NCBI GenBank assembly: GCA_015501595.1
Contig: JADNRX010000076.1
Coordinates: forward strand, 115,298-179,297
DNA from: Hymenopellis radicata
Lineage: Eukaryota; Basidiomycota; Agaricomycetes; Agaricales; Physalacriaceae
Reading direction: 5' to 3'
Length of the DNA stretch: 64,000 nt
This document shows, in pieces, positions 9,961 to 21,495 of this stretch; within the stretch, counting starts at the first letter, position 1, and each line of letters opens with the position of its first letter. Position numbers and translations under genes: made by a program. The notes beneath the pieces were generated by a model, which saw only the letters and a program-made list of their open reading frames with translations, was not told the origin of the DNA and searched no databases.

Positions 9961-11086
9961 ATGGACCGCACGCACCAGCATATTCTTTCTCACAAGGCAA
10001 ATTTTGAGGGCTGGGACACGTTCATTTTCTTGGAAAGATGCCCTGGACAACTGCTTGTTGGCAAGCCTCTTGTAACTATCGCACGGCGGAAAATGAAAGA
10101 TTCTCAGGCATGAATACAACAAGATTCAAATTGAACACCACCAATGTGTCTCGTTGGCTGAGCATTATCTCGAGAGGCCAAGTCTCCGACGCTCCTACAA
10201 TTTATCCCTGCCAAATCGTGGCCGTTGGTATTCTGTTGTACATGCCTACAGAGTTAGGCAATCCAGTTGAATGGAGTAGATCGGCAAACTGGGAAATTGG
10301 TAATTATGCGCTCAAAAACATAGGATTCGATGAGATTTTTTTCACGGGCGGTCCCCCTTCTACAACCAAGGAACGCGCGCGATACATTGAAAACCAGGTC
10401 AGCCGATGTCCGAAACTTTGTGTATCTTGTTTGTTAACAAAGTATAGCCCAATGCAACATCAGGACCCACCTCAACAAATTCTGCCGATTCCTTGGTATT
10501 CGTCATCTCCCCGGACGTGTCCCATCCAAGAGAAGTGACGTGTATCGACATTGACGGAGACTTGGCGGTTCGTGCGCCTCATATAGTTTTGTTGACCGGG
10601 CCATCTCAAACTATACACAGACTGCCAACAATTACATCTCAATGCCATCCCCTTTAAAAGACGACTTTACGAAGAACAACTTCGGGTGGGATGTTGACGT
10701 TTGTAATGTCTTTCGAAAAGGGCCAGGAACTAATACGTTCACAGCGGTCTTCCGTCGTTACATTTCCAGGTCTTTCTACCGAATCGCAGTCTCTTCTTGC
10801 TCAATGTTCTCTTCGAATGGCAAACCCTGAATCAGCCAAATTTCTGCTGAATCATTTTCGGGTTTGTCTACAGGTTCATTGCCTTTACGGAGATGTCCAC
10901 AATGAATACGGACCGACGAGCATCACTAATAGATTAGATTTGTGGGCTGAGGGCGTTCCAGATGATGATAAGGACACACTTGATGTCGCCATACGCGCTT
11001 CACGGATATCAGTACGCACTCGAGTGCCTTCAACAAGAGCAGTATTGAAGACTGATCATGCTCCATTCGACAGATGGGATTGTTAG
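9961..11086 (+). pseudogene. Unrecognised gene, probably degenerate
   Basis: Coding-like text starts at ATG 9961 (MDRTHQHILSHKANFEGW, then TFIFLERCPGQLLVGKPL) and continues in changing frames. These include HEYNKIQIEHHQCVSLAEHY near 10107, NIGFDEIFFTGGPPSTTKER near 10320, SLVFVISPDVSHPREV near 10490 and ITNRLDLWAEGVPDDDKDT near 10925-10980. One GT-AG intron at about 10396-10445 is plausible. Frame changes near 10100, 10220 and 10650 are not all explained by introns, and a stop follows SQCHPL near 10655. I do not recognise the family. It is either a many-exon gene I have not resolved or a decaying one. Confidence 0.3.
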
Positions 11087-11270
11087 CCGCTCAAGAAGCT
11101 AGCAACGACAGTTCTTCCGAAACTGTAGTTTACTAGTTTGTGCTACGGATACAGAGCAGAACGCTCAAACCAGTCTTTCGACACGCGCCATGAGACTCGC
11201 GCGTCGCTTTGCGGGCAAACATTGCGTGTTATGTTTACATCACACTTTACGCCAGATACAAAGGTAATTT

Positions 11271-13662
11271 CTATTTCTCAAGCCTCCCTTTCTTTGGCGC
11301 CCTATGATCAGCCACATCATCATTTGGCTCGTCAACGTAGTCGTCGTCGTCACCATTTCCATTGCCTCGAGAACGCTTGCTCTGAGTGGCTGACCGGGGC
11401 CGATGTTGTGCGAACTTTGTAAGCTTGGGAACAGCGGCGCCAAGCGCATAGCTGCGAGTGCACAAGTCTAAGAGTAGTCCGTACAATGGGCCATAATTGG
11501 AACGGTCCAATGGGTCAGCCAGCTGCCTGAATGCCGCGTAGATGGCAATGCGAACATGTTCGCTTTCCAGGCCGATGTGTTGGACACTTGGATGCAAACA
11601 GTTCCGCTTTACACCTATTGAGAAAGCCATCAGGCGCTCTAAAGATCCCGATATGTCATTGACAAAGATTTCGCGCGCATGCTCTTGGGACGGAAGATGT
11701 TGTACGCGTTCGAGTATGGTCCAAACATGTACCCACCAAACAGATTCAATGTCATGGAGGAAGTTGTGTCGGGGTTGTGTTGGCCAAACAAGATGTTCAG
11801 AAGGAGGAGGGGTGTAAAAAGCTCGCCCACCCATAAGCTCACAAGCCATAAAGAACGGTGTGCCCTACAGTCGTGAAGTTTCAGTACAGGGTCAGAGTGT
11901 ATGAATGAATAGAGTGTACCATCTTGGTATCTGGACTTGCCACTGTTCCGGATGCTTCCTTCAGATACTCTAGGTCACCCAAGATGCCTCGTCCGGCGTA
12001 CCACAAAATATTGCCGCCACTTATATCGCGATGGACTGAGCCAACAAGAAACAGGATGATGAGGCCTAACACAAGGTAATAGCTCAAGACGAAGAAAAGG
12101 AAAGATAGCACAAAGACATACCAATTACGCCATCGTTGAGAGCCTTCATGGAGTCGCGAAAACTGGTTACTTCCTGTACAGCCTCACACACCTCTTCGAA
12201 AACGACCCGATATTGCCTTTTTGGAACAAAGCGGCGCAGCATTTTGGATGCTACGCTGTCCTTGGCAGGCGGCTCTCGCGACGGATTAATTTGGGAACAA
12301 GAGGGGTCCGCCCTATCACTTTGGGGGCAAGGTGTTTTTTTAGGAATGCAGCGCAGGGCCGAGCTGAATCGGCGAGAGACTTTGTGGTGAACCCTACGCT
12401 ATCGCAAACAATAGTGAGAAAGTGTTGTTGGTATGTCCCATCTTCGAGTAAGCTACGGACAGTGGTCCGGTGAGGTTCTGGTAGGCTCAAGAAGGCGTCC
12501 GATACAGGCTTGGCCAGTTCGTCTGCCTGTAAAGCCTTGACAAAGCTATCAACACCATTCACAATACCCTTTTTAATTTCTCGCTCTGTCCTTGCGTCTT
12601 TGTCGAGCCAGACATCCTTCAAAACGACGTCCTCTGCATTCTCGATGGGGGTGGGATCGTCAAAAGATTTGACTTCGGTGGCCCGCCAGACACGCGTAGC
12701 TGGTCCTGAGATGCACAACGAGGGGTATTCGGAAAGCGATCGCAGCGTCTTGTAATAGCGCACTTGCCGTGACTCACTGTCCTCGATTCTGTAGACGAAG
12801 TATTCGGGAATGAACGGTGTGGAAAATCGTTTGATCGTGGGATCGAAGCCGAGCTCCTCTGGTGTGGCGAAAATGAAGGAGACCATCACAATGATGAACT
12901 CGCGGTAGCTCTAGTGGGCATATCAATCACAGTAATATCACAGGTGTCGACAGGCGTACCTTTACCCAAGAAAAGCCATTTGACACGGCCGAATGAGAAC
13001 GTGAAAAGTACCAGACAGCAGCGTACTCATCCTCAACGGTGAGCTAAATTGAAGTCGTAGCGAGCAAAACGATACATAAAGGCGTAACGACGCACCCCGT
13101 ACATAAACATCCGGCGAGGGTTCTCATTCATGGCAAAGTTCGCGTTAGCGACCAAGGAGTCAGAACAGCGGTTCCTAACCTCCGATTCAGACCTTAAGCT
13201 GTACTTGGTTTGGTACACATTAGTGACAGCAATATCTCGCATTGCCAGTCCCCCGTCTTGCGTAATTTCGGCTATTGGATAGAAGCAGCCGTCCATGGAT
13301 TCAGCTACGTTGTTTGAGCGCCGGTGGCGAAGCCTGAAGTTTGCCAAACGGCCTCCTGATATCGCAACCGCCTCCAATTCACGGCAGATGTCCACTAGGG
13401 GGGCGTACACGACATGCTCGAGACCGTTCACTGGGATCGTGGCGTCACTCCACTTGAGTTCCTCTTTGTCATCGCGAACTAGGAAAAGTGTGCTCTCAAG
13501 GTGTGCGACACACTCATCTACGTCAGCATCGGTTGGAGGAAAGGGAGGTAATGCCCATGGAAATCTTCCCAAGGACAAGACACCGTCTCGTTTTTCATCA
13601 CAGCAGCAATGCGTGAGCGCAACTCGGGCTGGTTGAGGGTTGTGTTGGACATAGAATCGCAC
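11271..13662 (-). CDS. FunK1 fungal-type protein kinase, possibly a pseudogene
   Basis: FunK1 kinases are a large basidiomycete-specific family thought to signal through Ser/Thr or small-molecule phosphorylation; the substrate is unknown. The catalytic loop VHRDISGGNILWYAGRG is near 12000-12040, followed by GDLEYLKEASGT, which replaces the usual DFG segment. After a GT-AG intron at about 11876-11923 comes GTPFFMACELMGGRAF, then HDIESVWWVHVWTILERV, the family's hallmark. The N-terminal half includes FATPEELGFDPTIKRF and SVASKMLRRFVPKRQYRVV. The end is acidic then basic (DDDDYVDEPNDDV...KKGRLEK). Frames shift near 13540 (LPP vs HYLP), near 13035 (DFNL then TVEDEYAAVW) and near 12280. These could be small introns, but at least one looks like an indel, so function is uncertain. 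Confidence 0.75.
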
Positions 13663-14028
13663 GGGGGCATATCGGTGATGGGTCTGAACGACAATGAGTA
13701 GCGTTGTGCGGGCTTGGGCTTGAGCCTGTCAATGAGCGGGAAGAGGCGAACTAACGAATTGAGGCCTAGCGCATAAAGGTACCGTAAGCCGGAGGGCTAA
13801 GGACACACAGACGTCGCTGTCGCTTCACACCACAAATACTGTGTGGCGGCGAGAGGGAGACTGGAGGATGGTGCATGTTTCGCATTGTAATGCCGAAGTG
13901 ATCGACCCGCGGCCGGCTGGCGCACTGTTCTGTACAGTGTAATCTTCTTCGCATTTCCACACGAGAACTGAGATTGAGAGAAGGGTTTTCCAATTATAAG
14001 TGTCTACTATATTTGCGAGTCGATATAA
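13663..14028. other. Intergenic, nothing recognised
   Basis: Between the start of the FunK1 gene and the stop of the tyrosyl-tRNA synthetase gene, both on the minus strand. It should hold the FunK1 promoter, but no TATA box or other site stands out. Confidence 0.4.
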
Positions 14029-15777
14029 TTAAGCAGATATGGCTAGTACGATGATCTTGTCTTTCCCAGCCCTCAACACCATGACACGCCCATCGAGAAG
14101 AACATCTCGGGAGGCGACGTGTTGTGGGTCTGGCACAATGGTGTCATTCAAGTACAACCCCTGCGCCTGTATGAGCTGGCGTGCCGCGGCTGTTCACTCT
14201 TTGTCAGTGACATGCAAGGACGGAAAGAGGCGCATACGAACAATTTGACGTTACCAGACCGTATCTGGCTGCCAGCTTCCCGACGGGGGTAGAAAAGATA
14301 GTTTCCTCGTCGCAGTGATGTAATCGCTGGTCGCCTTCGAACGTCTTGAGGATAGTGTTGGCGTCCATGCCTTTGAATCTGTCTCGGCGTGAGTTGAAAA
14401 GTGCCTCGGTCTTTGCAACAGCCTGCTCGACGGCCTCCTCTGAGTACATTGGTAAGCATATGGGGCGAGGAGAAAACTGTGGCGACATACTGCCATGGAT
14501 CAATTCCGTTACTTCTGCGGCCAATAGTTTTTGAGCGCTTCTTTTTTCAGGTCTCGCCTGAGACCGTATCAGTCTTCGTATAGAGGAAGGAGTAGGTGAA
14601 GATGAACCTCATGTTCCTGAACGATTTCATCTATATGTGATAGAGGTAATAGAGTGAACACCTTGAGTAGTGTCTTCACATCTGCGTCCTCGACTTTCAC
14701 AAAGTACTATACACAAAGTTAGAGTCCCGGAGGAGCTATCGGGAAGAGACTCACTTGGTAAAAGTCGAATATACTTGTCAGATCTGGCTTGAGCCAGACA
14801 GCATTACCAGCACTCTTTCCAAACTTTGCACCGGACGATGTCGTGAGGAGCGGAGTTGTTACACCAAACGGCTCGGGAGCGGGCGTTTGTAGAGATGCAT
14901 TCAGACTTCTGATGAACTCGACGCCTGCGACGATGTTTCCCCACTGGTCCGAGCCACCGACTTGTATCCGGCATCCGTGATGTTTGTTGAGATAATAAAA
15001 GTCGTATCCCTGGAGTAGCTGGTAGGTGAACTCGGTGAAGGACATGCCTTGATTTGATTCCAAGCGTGAGCGAACACTATACAGTCAAGTTGGTAAAGAG
15101 AATAATGACGGAATCAGTGTCATACCTTTCTCGAGCCAACATTGTATTCACCCTCGCGTGAACGCCGACTTGCTGCAGAAAGTCGAGCAGTTTGAAGTTT
15201 TCATACCAAGATAGATTACTCTTAACGTCAATCTCGTCCCGAATGGGAGAGAAACCACGTTTCGACGCGTACGCCGACGCGCCTCGGAAGAATTGCTTGA
15301 CGCCGTCTGTAAGCTGCAAAACATTGTGTTCTACTTGTCGTATATCTGCCGGCGAGCGCTCCTTGGTTCTTCCGGATGGATCGCCTACGCGTCCTGTTGC
15401 TCCACCTATCTAAGTGACTATTACCGCGACGGTGGGGGCATGCAAGAGAGGTTGCGCACGAGAGGAATGGTTTTATGACCGTGTAGTTCAAAGTGCAGTA
15501 GACACATGAGAGGGAAAAGATGGCCTATATGCAGAGCGGGTGCGGTAGGGTCTATTCCAGAGTACACAGTCTGAGGCGAGGACTGTAAAGCATCGGCGAG
15601 TTCATGCTGCCTACAGTTTTTGCGGAGTCAATTCCAGTGTAACTTGATTAGGAAAGTAACAGACTTTGTCGTTTGGTGAATGAAACCTCGATCATTCAGG
15701 TCCTGAAGAAGCGTTGAGAGACGCCTTGTCGACAGAGTTCGCGTTGCAAACTGTCTTGACACATGATGGAAAAGCAT
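14029..15777 (-). CDS. MSY1: Mitochondrial tyrosyl-tRNA synthetase
   Basis: This enzyme charges mitochondrial tRNA-Tyr with tyrosine in the matrix. The start [20 protein letters not shown] is Arg/Ser-rich and lacks acidic residues, as expected for a mitochondrial presequence. Class I synthetase landmarks follow in order: [19 protein letters not shown] (HIGH box), [18 protein letters not shown], then [17 protein letters not shown] and [15 protein letters not shown] (KMSKS-type loop). The C-terminal part includes [20 protein letters not shown] and an S4-like end ([12 protein letters not shown] ... [18 protein letters not shown]). Introns separate each block, for example about 15610-15660 and 15420-15470. 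The ATG is only 28 bp from the ATG proposed for the divergent gene at 15806, so they share a very short promoter or one start is misplaced. Confidence 0.92.
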
Positions 15778-15805
15778 GAAGAGTTCTGCGATCACATGAC
15801 GTCTC

Positions 15806-16897
15806 TTGCCTCCTACTTCCATGAAAGCCCGGTTTCGCGCCCTTCTGTCCTCTACCACCGTGCCAAATGCTCTCTTGTCTGCCGCCATTATCTGCGTGGT
15901 CGTCGCTGGCGTACGCAGGCATCGTCTAGGTCGCACCCAACGCGCGGTTTTAGCTCTACCGCCTGCGCTGTGTCTCGCCGCCGCCGCCTATCACTATGTC
16001 GCCGATCTGCATGCAGAGTCCGATATTTGTACGGTGTGGAAGAAGTTCTCCCTGCTGGCCAAGGTCAAACAGGTAGGAAAGCAGTTTATCCAACCACTAC
16101 CCACTTGATGTCACTAGAAATTGGCAGCAAATCGAGCCGAATCATCAAAGATTACTATCTGCTACGAAACTATATCATCTATCCATTCGTCAAGATACGA
16201 GCGTGAGCGTCGTGGCATGTCCATCTTCAGACCGAACAGAGTCAACGACAAATTCTACGCCTGGTGCTTGTCCATGACGCAACCAACGCCGCCTTCTTCT
16301 CCGATTCATATGTCTACCTCATTAGTCCTCTGGTTATCCTCATTAACACGGAGTCGACCCAAGCATTCTCCTCTCGATCCTAAAGCTCCTTCTTTTGCGC
16401 CCAAAATTCTCCAAGATAAAAACATAAACATCCTTTCTTCGGAAAGAGGAAAAAAGACGACGACATTCCTGCCATCCAGATCGACTACCAGAGCTGAAAA
16501 TATCATTGTCCTCTCTTCGGAGAGAGTAAAGAAAACTAAAGCCGGCATGTCATTACCATCGCCGAGATTTCACTACTCGTACACTCAGAGCCCGCACTTG
16601 ACGCATTCCTATCCTCCTCTTCCTACCGCACGCTTTGAGAGTTCGCCACAGTGGTTCATTCCTCCTGCGGAGCCTACTCCCTTGCGTATTGTTTACCCAA
16701 CGAGCCGACGAGCACGCTCTCTCGAAAGAAGAGAAGCCGGTTATCCTCCAGGTCCTGCCCACACGCCAATGGTTCCCGGATCTCGTCGATGGCGAGCAGC
16801 TCAGAAACAGACTTCTGGACGAACACGCCCTTGATCACCTCCTTACTCCATTTTCGTATTCCCCTCAACCTCACAAAAGCCCCGCCTTAGCTGGTGG
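15806..16897 (+). CDS. Unrecognised protein with N-terminal membrane segments
   Basis: I do not recognise the family. Exon 1 (15806-16072) encodes a basic start and two hydrophobic stretches (LLSAAIICVVVAGV and AVLALPPALCLAAAAY), consistent with a membrane anchor. A clean intron (16073-16117) joins LLAKVKQ to KLAANRAESSK. Further coding-like text occurs in other frames: ILRLVLVHDATNAAFF and VYLISPLVILINTEST at 16250-16360, and KPVILQVLPTRQWFPDLVDG with NRLLDEHALDHLLTPF at about 16735-16860. The exon joins between these blocks are not resolved, so the end point is approximate. The gene is divergent from MSY1 and convergent with the MetX-like gene. Confidence 0.45.
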
Positions 16898-17027
16898 ATG
16901 AAAAACATCACATATTCTCATTGTACAAACCCGATACTGTAATACCAGGTCGTGAAACATATTTCCTGTTAGCGTATATCAATAGGTACCTCCGAGTTAA
17001 ATATCAGAATGCTCAGAAGAGCACCAA

Positions 17028-18730
17028 TCAGTCCTCCAAGAACTTCTGAACCTGTTCCTGCACGAAAGCAGTATCCTTCGCATTAGATCCGCCGCCAGCT
17101 AAAAGTATCTTGAGCCTCGCTAGAACGCCTTTACATCGCACGTACCCATATGACCCCAGACAGAATCGATGATCACAAGTCGCGCTTTATCTTGCATGTA
17201 CGAGACCTCGACCTCACTATCCTCGGGCTGTCGTGAATTGCGACCGTTCAGTATAGACTATAACCGTGAAGCGAAACCTTACTGGAAAGTACAAATCCGT
17301 CTTACAGGGCATAACGAGGCCTTTGGCCTTGATGCCCTCGAGGCACGTCTTCAGGTCCCGGCCTTGCGAGACGTCTCCCGTGTACCAGGTGTCTTTGAGA
17401 GCCAACATGTCGTTAGCGTCCCAGGAGGTAAGGAAGCCTTCCTCCCATTCTTCGCGCAGGAACGAATTCAAATCGGAGTAGCTGGGAATCAACATCAAGG
17501 AGGACCCGGACGGTCGAGAGGTGGGACAGGTGGCTCACAGGCCGTCATGCAGGTACTGATGGTCTCGGAACCACTGGGCGTGGAATTAGTGAGTTACTCA
17601 CACATTTGGAAGGGGCTGTTTACCGCTTGGCCGTAAGCCCACGCGCTGTAGACGCGTCCGAATGCGCGCAAGCCCTGGCTGGGAATGGTCTTGTAGTGTC
17701 CGTTCTCGAAGTCCTTGGAAGCCACGAGCGCAGCGGTGGGTCCTTCCAAGAAACTGTAGTACAAGCAAGCACGTTGATGGAAGAGACGGAGATTAAAGCC
17801 GTGTACTGACCACTTGTTATGGGGACTTGTGCGAGCAGAACCACAGATAGAGATAAACCTAGAGAGATGATTGGTCGACGCGTAGAGAACGAGATGATCG
17901 AGGCCGCGTCTACCGTTCTACGACGCCAGGGTAGAGGACTGCCCAATGGAAGGCCTGTGGAACATGAGCCTATGTTCCATGACTATCACACCGAAGATAC
18001 CTGCTGACCGCCCATTGAAAAACCGATCACACAGTGGACCGTAGAGATTCCGAGGTGTTTGGTGAGTACGGCATGTTGGGCACGTCTGGCAGCAGTCAAG
18101 AAAAGAAGGTAGTATTTTTGGGGGTATAAACTTACATGTTATCTTGGTACGAGACCGCAGGGAAATACGGGCCATTGTACGGAGCCGGCTATAGATACGG
18201 TTGAGAAGATCCTGCGGTAACGAGGAGTAGTATAATCGGACGTACAGTATTGGATGGCGATGAGGACTAGCGCGTTGTGCCGCAACGCAAAGATCTACGA
18301 TTGAGGCCGAAGAGGATATCAAGGAATCAACTGCTCACCTCGCCGTTAGCGAACAAGGCAAATGTAACGATAAAGTATTTGCGCGGGTCCAGGGCCTGAT
18401 CAGAGAATGAATGTATAGCGAGTTGACTGGGACAGACAGAACGAGAGAGCTTGCTTTGTTCTCTCCTACCATGTAGAACTGATCTAGAATCAGAAGCAAG
18501 TAGAGTACGTTAGACGGGGCCCAGAGGATGCACGGCTGCTGACTTGAGAGCTTGGCGCCATAGCAGGTGGGAAAGACGATACAAGGATTGGCAGGATCCC
18601 CATATGTACAATATGCGGTAACGGCGTCTGGCAGAACGCCACCAAGAACCGGGAAGCGGCCATGATGGTAAAGCTGCGGTTTGTGGGGGGCGGCGGTAGA
18701 CATGAACGACGAGTGCCAAAAGACGGGCAT
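17028..18730 (-). CDS. MetX-like alpha/beta hydrolase (homoserine O-acetyltransferase family)
   Basis: This is a member of the homoserine acetyltransferase-type alpha/beta-hydrolase family, which transfers or removes acyl groups through a Ser-Asp-His triad. In order: TAYCTYGDPANPCIVFPTC, DPRKYFIVTFALFANGE, HCVIGFSMGGQQ (nucleophile elbow GFSMGG), AFHWAVLYPGVVER, GPTAALVASKDFENGHYKTI, WDANDMLALKDTW, LVMPCKTDLYFPPEDSE (acid residue) and VIIDSVWGHMAGGG (catalytic His). The end QEQVQKFLED has its stop at 17028. At least six short introns connect these blocks in phase. The start is either MPVFWHSSF (18730) or MSTAAPHKPQL (18703). True methionine-pathway MetX enzymes are close relatives, but fungi carry several family members of unknown acyl specificity, so the substrate is not assigned. 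Confidence 0.85.
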
Positions 18731-18981
18731 GGTGGGTAAGAGCAGTGTGGGTATATTGAGCTACAATAATACAGCGACAAGGATGGGAATGGAAACCTAA
18801 ACAGTTCAATAGATTCAGAATGCTCAGGGCACAGATAAACCGGAGGAAAACCCGGGGTTGGGCACGTGAAGACCATTTTGGGCGTACCGGGTGCTGCCGC
18901 GGCGGAGCTTGAAGTATTACAAGTGGCTGAACTCTATCGGCCTTTTCTGCGTTTCACCAGCAACTACACGTCTCTTCAAGA

Positions 18982-19630
18982 ATGGGCTGTATGTCGTCGT
19001 CGTCGTCTGCGATAGCCTTGCTGACATTTTTTTGATAGCCAACAAACCTCGTGGACTGCAAGCCGCTCGTAAATTGCGGAATGACCGCCGCGAAAACCGC
19101 TGGGTGCGCAGGCATCGCATCATCAGATTTTTCCGTTCGCTGACGAGTGGGTACAGGCGGACAAGGCGTACAAAAAACGGGCCCTCGGAAACGTCTACAA
19201 GACGTCGCCCACCGGTGGTTCATCGCACGCCAAGGGAATCGTCCTCGAGAAGGTCGGTGTTGAGGCTAAGCAGCCCAACTCTGCCATCCGGAAATGTGTC
19301 CGGGTGCAGCTTATCAAGAACGGCAAGAAGGTCACTGCTTTCGTACCCGTGAGTTGTCAGCGCCCATCGACTTTTTTTCCTTGATCTTATCGTGCATACA
19401 GAATGACGGTTGCCTCAACTTTGTCGATGAGAACGATGAGGTCCTGATCTCTGGTTTCGGTCGTCGCGGCAAGGCCAAGGGTGATATTCCCGGAGTGCGT
19501 TTCAAGGTAGTCAAGGTATCTGGCGTTGGTCTGCTTGCCCTCTGGAAAGAGAAGAAGGTTCGTTGTCTTTTATTCCCCCCACCTTCGCTACTCGCTTACC
19601 ACGTATGATCAGGAAAAGCCTCGGTCATAA
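18982..19630 (+). CDS. RPS23: 40S ribosomal protein S23 (uS12)
   Basis: This core protein of the small ribosomal subunit sits at the decoding centre and helps set translational accuracy. Five exons join in phase: 18982-18988, 19039-19103, 19157-19348, 19402-19557 and 19613-19630. All have GT-AG introns of 50-55 bp, and the result is 145 codons, the usual length. Diagnostic segments are [59 protein letters not shown] and [19 protein letters not shown], ending KEKPRS. The PNSA loop carries the proline that is hydroxylated in other eukaryotes. The seven-base first exon is typical of ribosomal-protein genes. Confidence 0.97.
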
Positions 19631-19843
19631 ATCTGTCGTACTTTGGTTCTTCTGCTGTCTATTCATGACCATGCTTCAATGCTCTCCCCCCCATTATGCC
19701 ATGCAATTTCCTCAATACAAGTATGCGTATTCTGTTGTAATTGTACAGTTCGCATCGTAAGATAGCAACGGGCACCTCATGCGGTCTCATCTGATTGACA
19801 CCTTGAGTACCTAAAAAATGATGCAAAACACAAGCAATGAACC

Positions 19844-21271
19844 ATGTCTCGTCCCTTACTGCCTCCTCGTCGTACTGTGCCAGCCGTCCCCATTCGGAAC
19901 AGCGCTGACGCTGAGCAGGACGATGAAGCGAAACCCATGGGTATTGCAGCCAGAATAGCCAGTCTGCAATTGGGTGCTGGCCGTCATCCGTTAGCGAAAC
20001 CGCCTCCGCCAGCACCACGTGCGAGAGCAGACCCGCGGGAGCTCATCGCCGCTGTCGACGACGACCAAAAGACGGGTGTGCCATGTCCTACCCCAGAGGA
20101 GCTTGCTGCACGGGGACCAGACTATATCAGACTAATCTCACGGCCCGTGCCCTCGCCACACGCAGCACCTCCTCCACCTCCCCGGCGTCTGCCGCCCAAG
20201 CCGGCTCGGCTACCCACTCCCCCGCCAGAGCCAGAGCCAGTCTACTACGACGAGGAGCCAGCAGCTAGTACCGAGTCTTGTCTGAAATGCCACGACTTTT
20301 CCTACGTAGATGCCCACGCGGCCCAGTTCCCGCGCCACACTGTGCACTCTCTCGATGCGCTCGCGCACGATCTCACTGCGCCCTTTGACTCGGAGACGGA
20401 AAAGTGCAGAGCACTCTTCACGTGGATGCACCACAACATTGCGTACGATTGCGACGCGTTTTTCTCTGGCAACCTGCGCGCCGCGAGCGCCGAGTCCACG
20501 CTCCACTCTGGACTCGCAGTGTGCGATGGGTACGCAGGCTTGTTCGTCTACCTCGCTGAGCGCGTGGGGATCCAAGCGATCAAGGTTGGCGGGCACGGGA
20601 AAGGCTTCGGGTATGCCGCGCTCGCGCCCGGCTCGCCCGTCCCACCATTCCAGGGCAACCACGCCTGGAATTGCGTCCTCATGGACGGCGACTGGCGCCT
20701 CATCGACTCCTGCTGGGGCGCCGGCGCGCTCGAGGGCGCCACGTACACGCCCCGCTTCACGCCCTCGTGGTTCACCTCTACCCCCGCCGAGTTTGGGCGC
20801 CGCCATTTCCCTGAAGATCCCGGATACCAGCTCATCGCGCCAGAAGACGGCGGTCCCATGTCCTGGGAGCAGTATATCCTCGAGCCGCAGGGGCCTGTTG
20901 TCTTCAAGGACTTTTATGAGCTCAATTTCCATCCGTATCTCATCCAGCCCGCGGAGCAGTACGTGCAGGGCGGCAGCTGGGTCAGCTTTCAGATTTTCAA
21001 GGTCTGTGAGCACATGTCGAGGGAGGAGCAGGACAACTATGTTTATTTCGTTAATTTACCGGACGGGACTAGAACGCCTCTTCGCGTCGGCGAGGAAGGT
21101 GCATGGGGAGCCAATATTTATATTCCTAGTGGTGGCGGCGACTTGTCGCTCTACTACGTGACATCGTGCGGTGGTCAGGATGCCAAAGGCTTTGGGATAG
21201 CTGACTTTGAACGCGCCAATGGTCGCAAAGCCATGTCCTTTGGTGGTATGTTGAGGTGGACTGTAGTATAG
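19844..21271 (+). CDS. Transglutaminase-like (Cyk3-type) protein
   Basis: A single-exon gene of 475 residues. Residues 1-140 are a Pro-rich, disordered region with several polyproline stretches (AAPPPPPRRLPPKPARLPTP), possibly SH3 ligands. Residues about 165-300 form a transglutaminase/protease-like fold: TEKCRALFTWMHHNIAYDCD, then SGLAVCDGYAGLFVYLAER with Cys227, FQGNHAWNCVLMDGDW with His273, and LIDSCWG with Asp288. The Cys-His-Asp triad is thus complete. The C-terminal 170 residues resemble the beta-rich extension of fungal cytokinesis proteins of the Cyk3 type and of KY-like peptidases. A role at the septum is inferred from family only. No SH3 domain is visible at the N-terminus, unlike yeast Cyk3. 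Genes and exons nearby are short, so the intronless structure stands out. Confidence 0.82.
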   Translation: MSRPLLPPRRTVPAVPIRNSADAEQDDEAKPMGIAARIASLQLGAGRHPLAKPPPPAPRARADPRELIAAVDDDQKTGVPCPTPEELAARGPDYIRLISRPVPSPHAAPPPPPRRLPPKPARLPTPPPEPEPVYYDEEPAASTESCLKCHDFSYVDAHAAQFPRHTVHSLDALAHDLTAPFDSETEKCRALFTWMHHNIAYDCDAFFSGNLRAASAESTLHSGLAVCDGYAGLFVYLAERVGIQAIKVGGHGKGFGYAALAPGSPVPPFQGNHAWNCVLMDGDWRLIDSCWGAGALEGATYTPRFTPSWFTSTPAEFGRRHFPEDPGYQLIAPEDGGPMSWEQYILEPQGPVVFKDFYELNFHPYLIQPAEQYVQGGSWVSFQIFKVCEHMSREEQDNYVYFVNLPDGTRTPLRVGEEGAWGANIYIPSGGGDLSLYYVTSCGGQDAKGFGIADFERANGRKAMSFGGMLRWTVV

Positions 21272-21495
21272 CAAAGATACCCATGTTGTGCCACAACTTG
21301 GAATTACTTCCGGATTTCCACCGCAAAGTCATGAAATGAGTGAGTTTTGAGTTGGGATACTAGTGACATGATGGTAGAAAATACAGTTTCTGCTATGTGG
21401 TACGACGGACGAGATAAACGAAAACACAACAGACCTCTAGCGTAGTAGTATAATGCAGATCAATAAGTAGTTAGTAATGCTAGCGTGCGCAGGTA

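Noticed and set aside
20210..21161. Long open frames on both strands overlapping the transglutaminase-like gene
   Set aside because: They are by-products of high GC in the coding strand; only the 19844-21271 frame carries conserved motifs.
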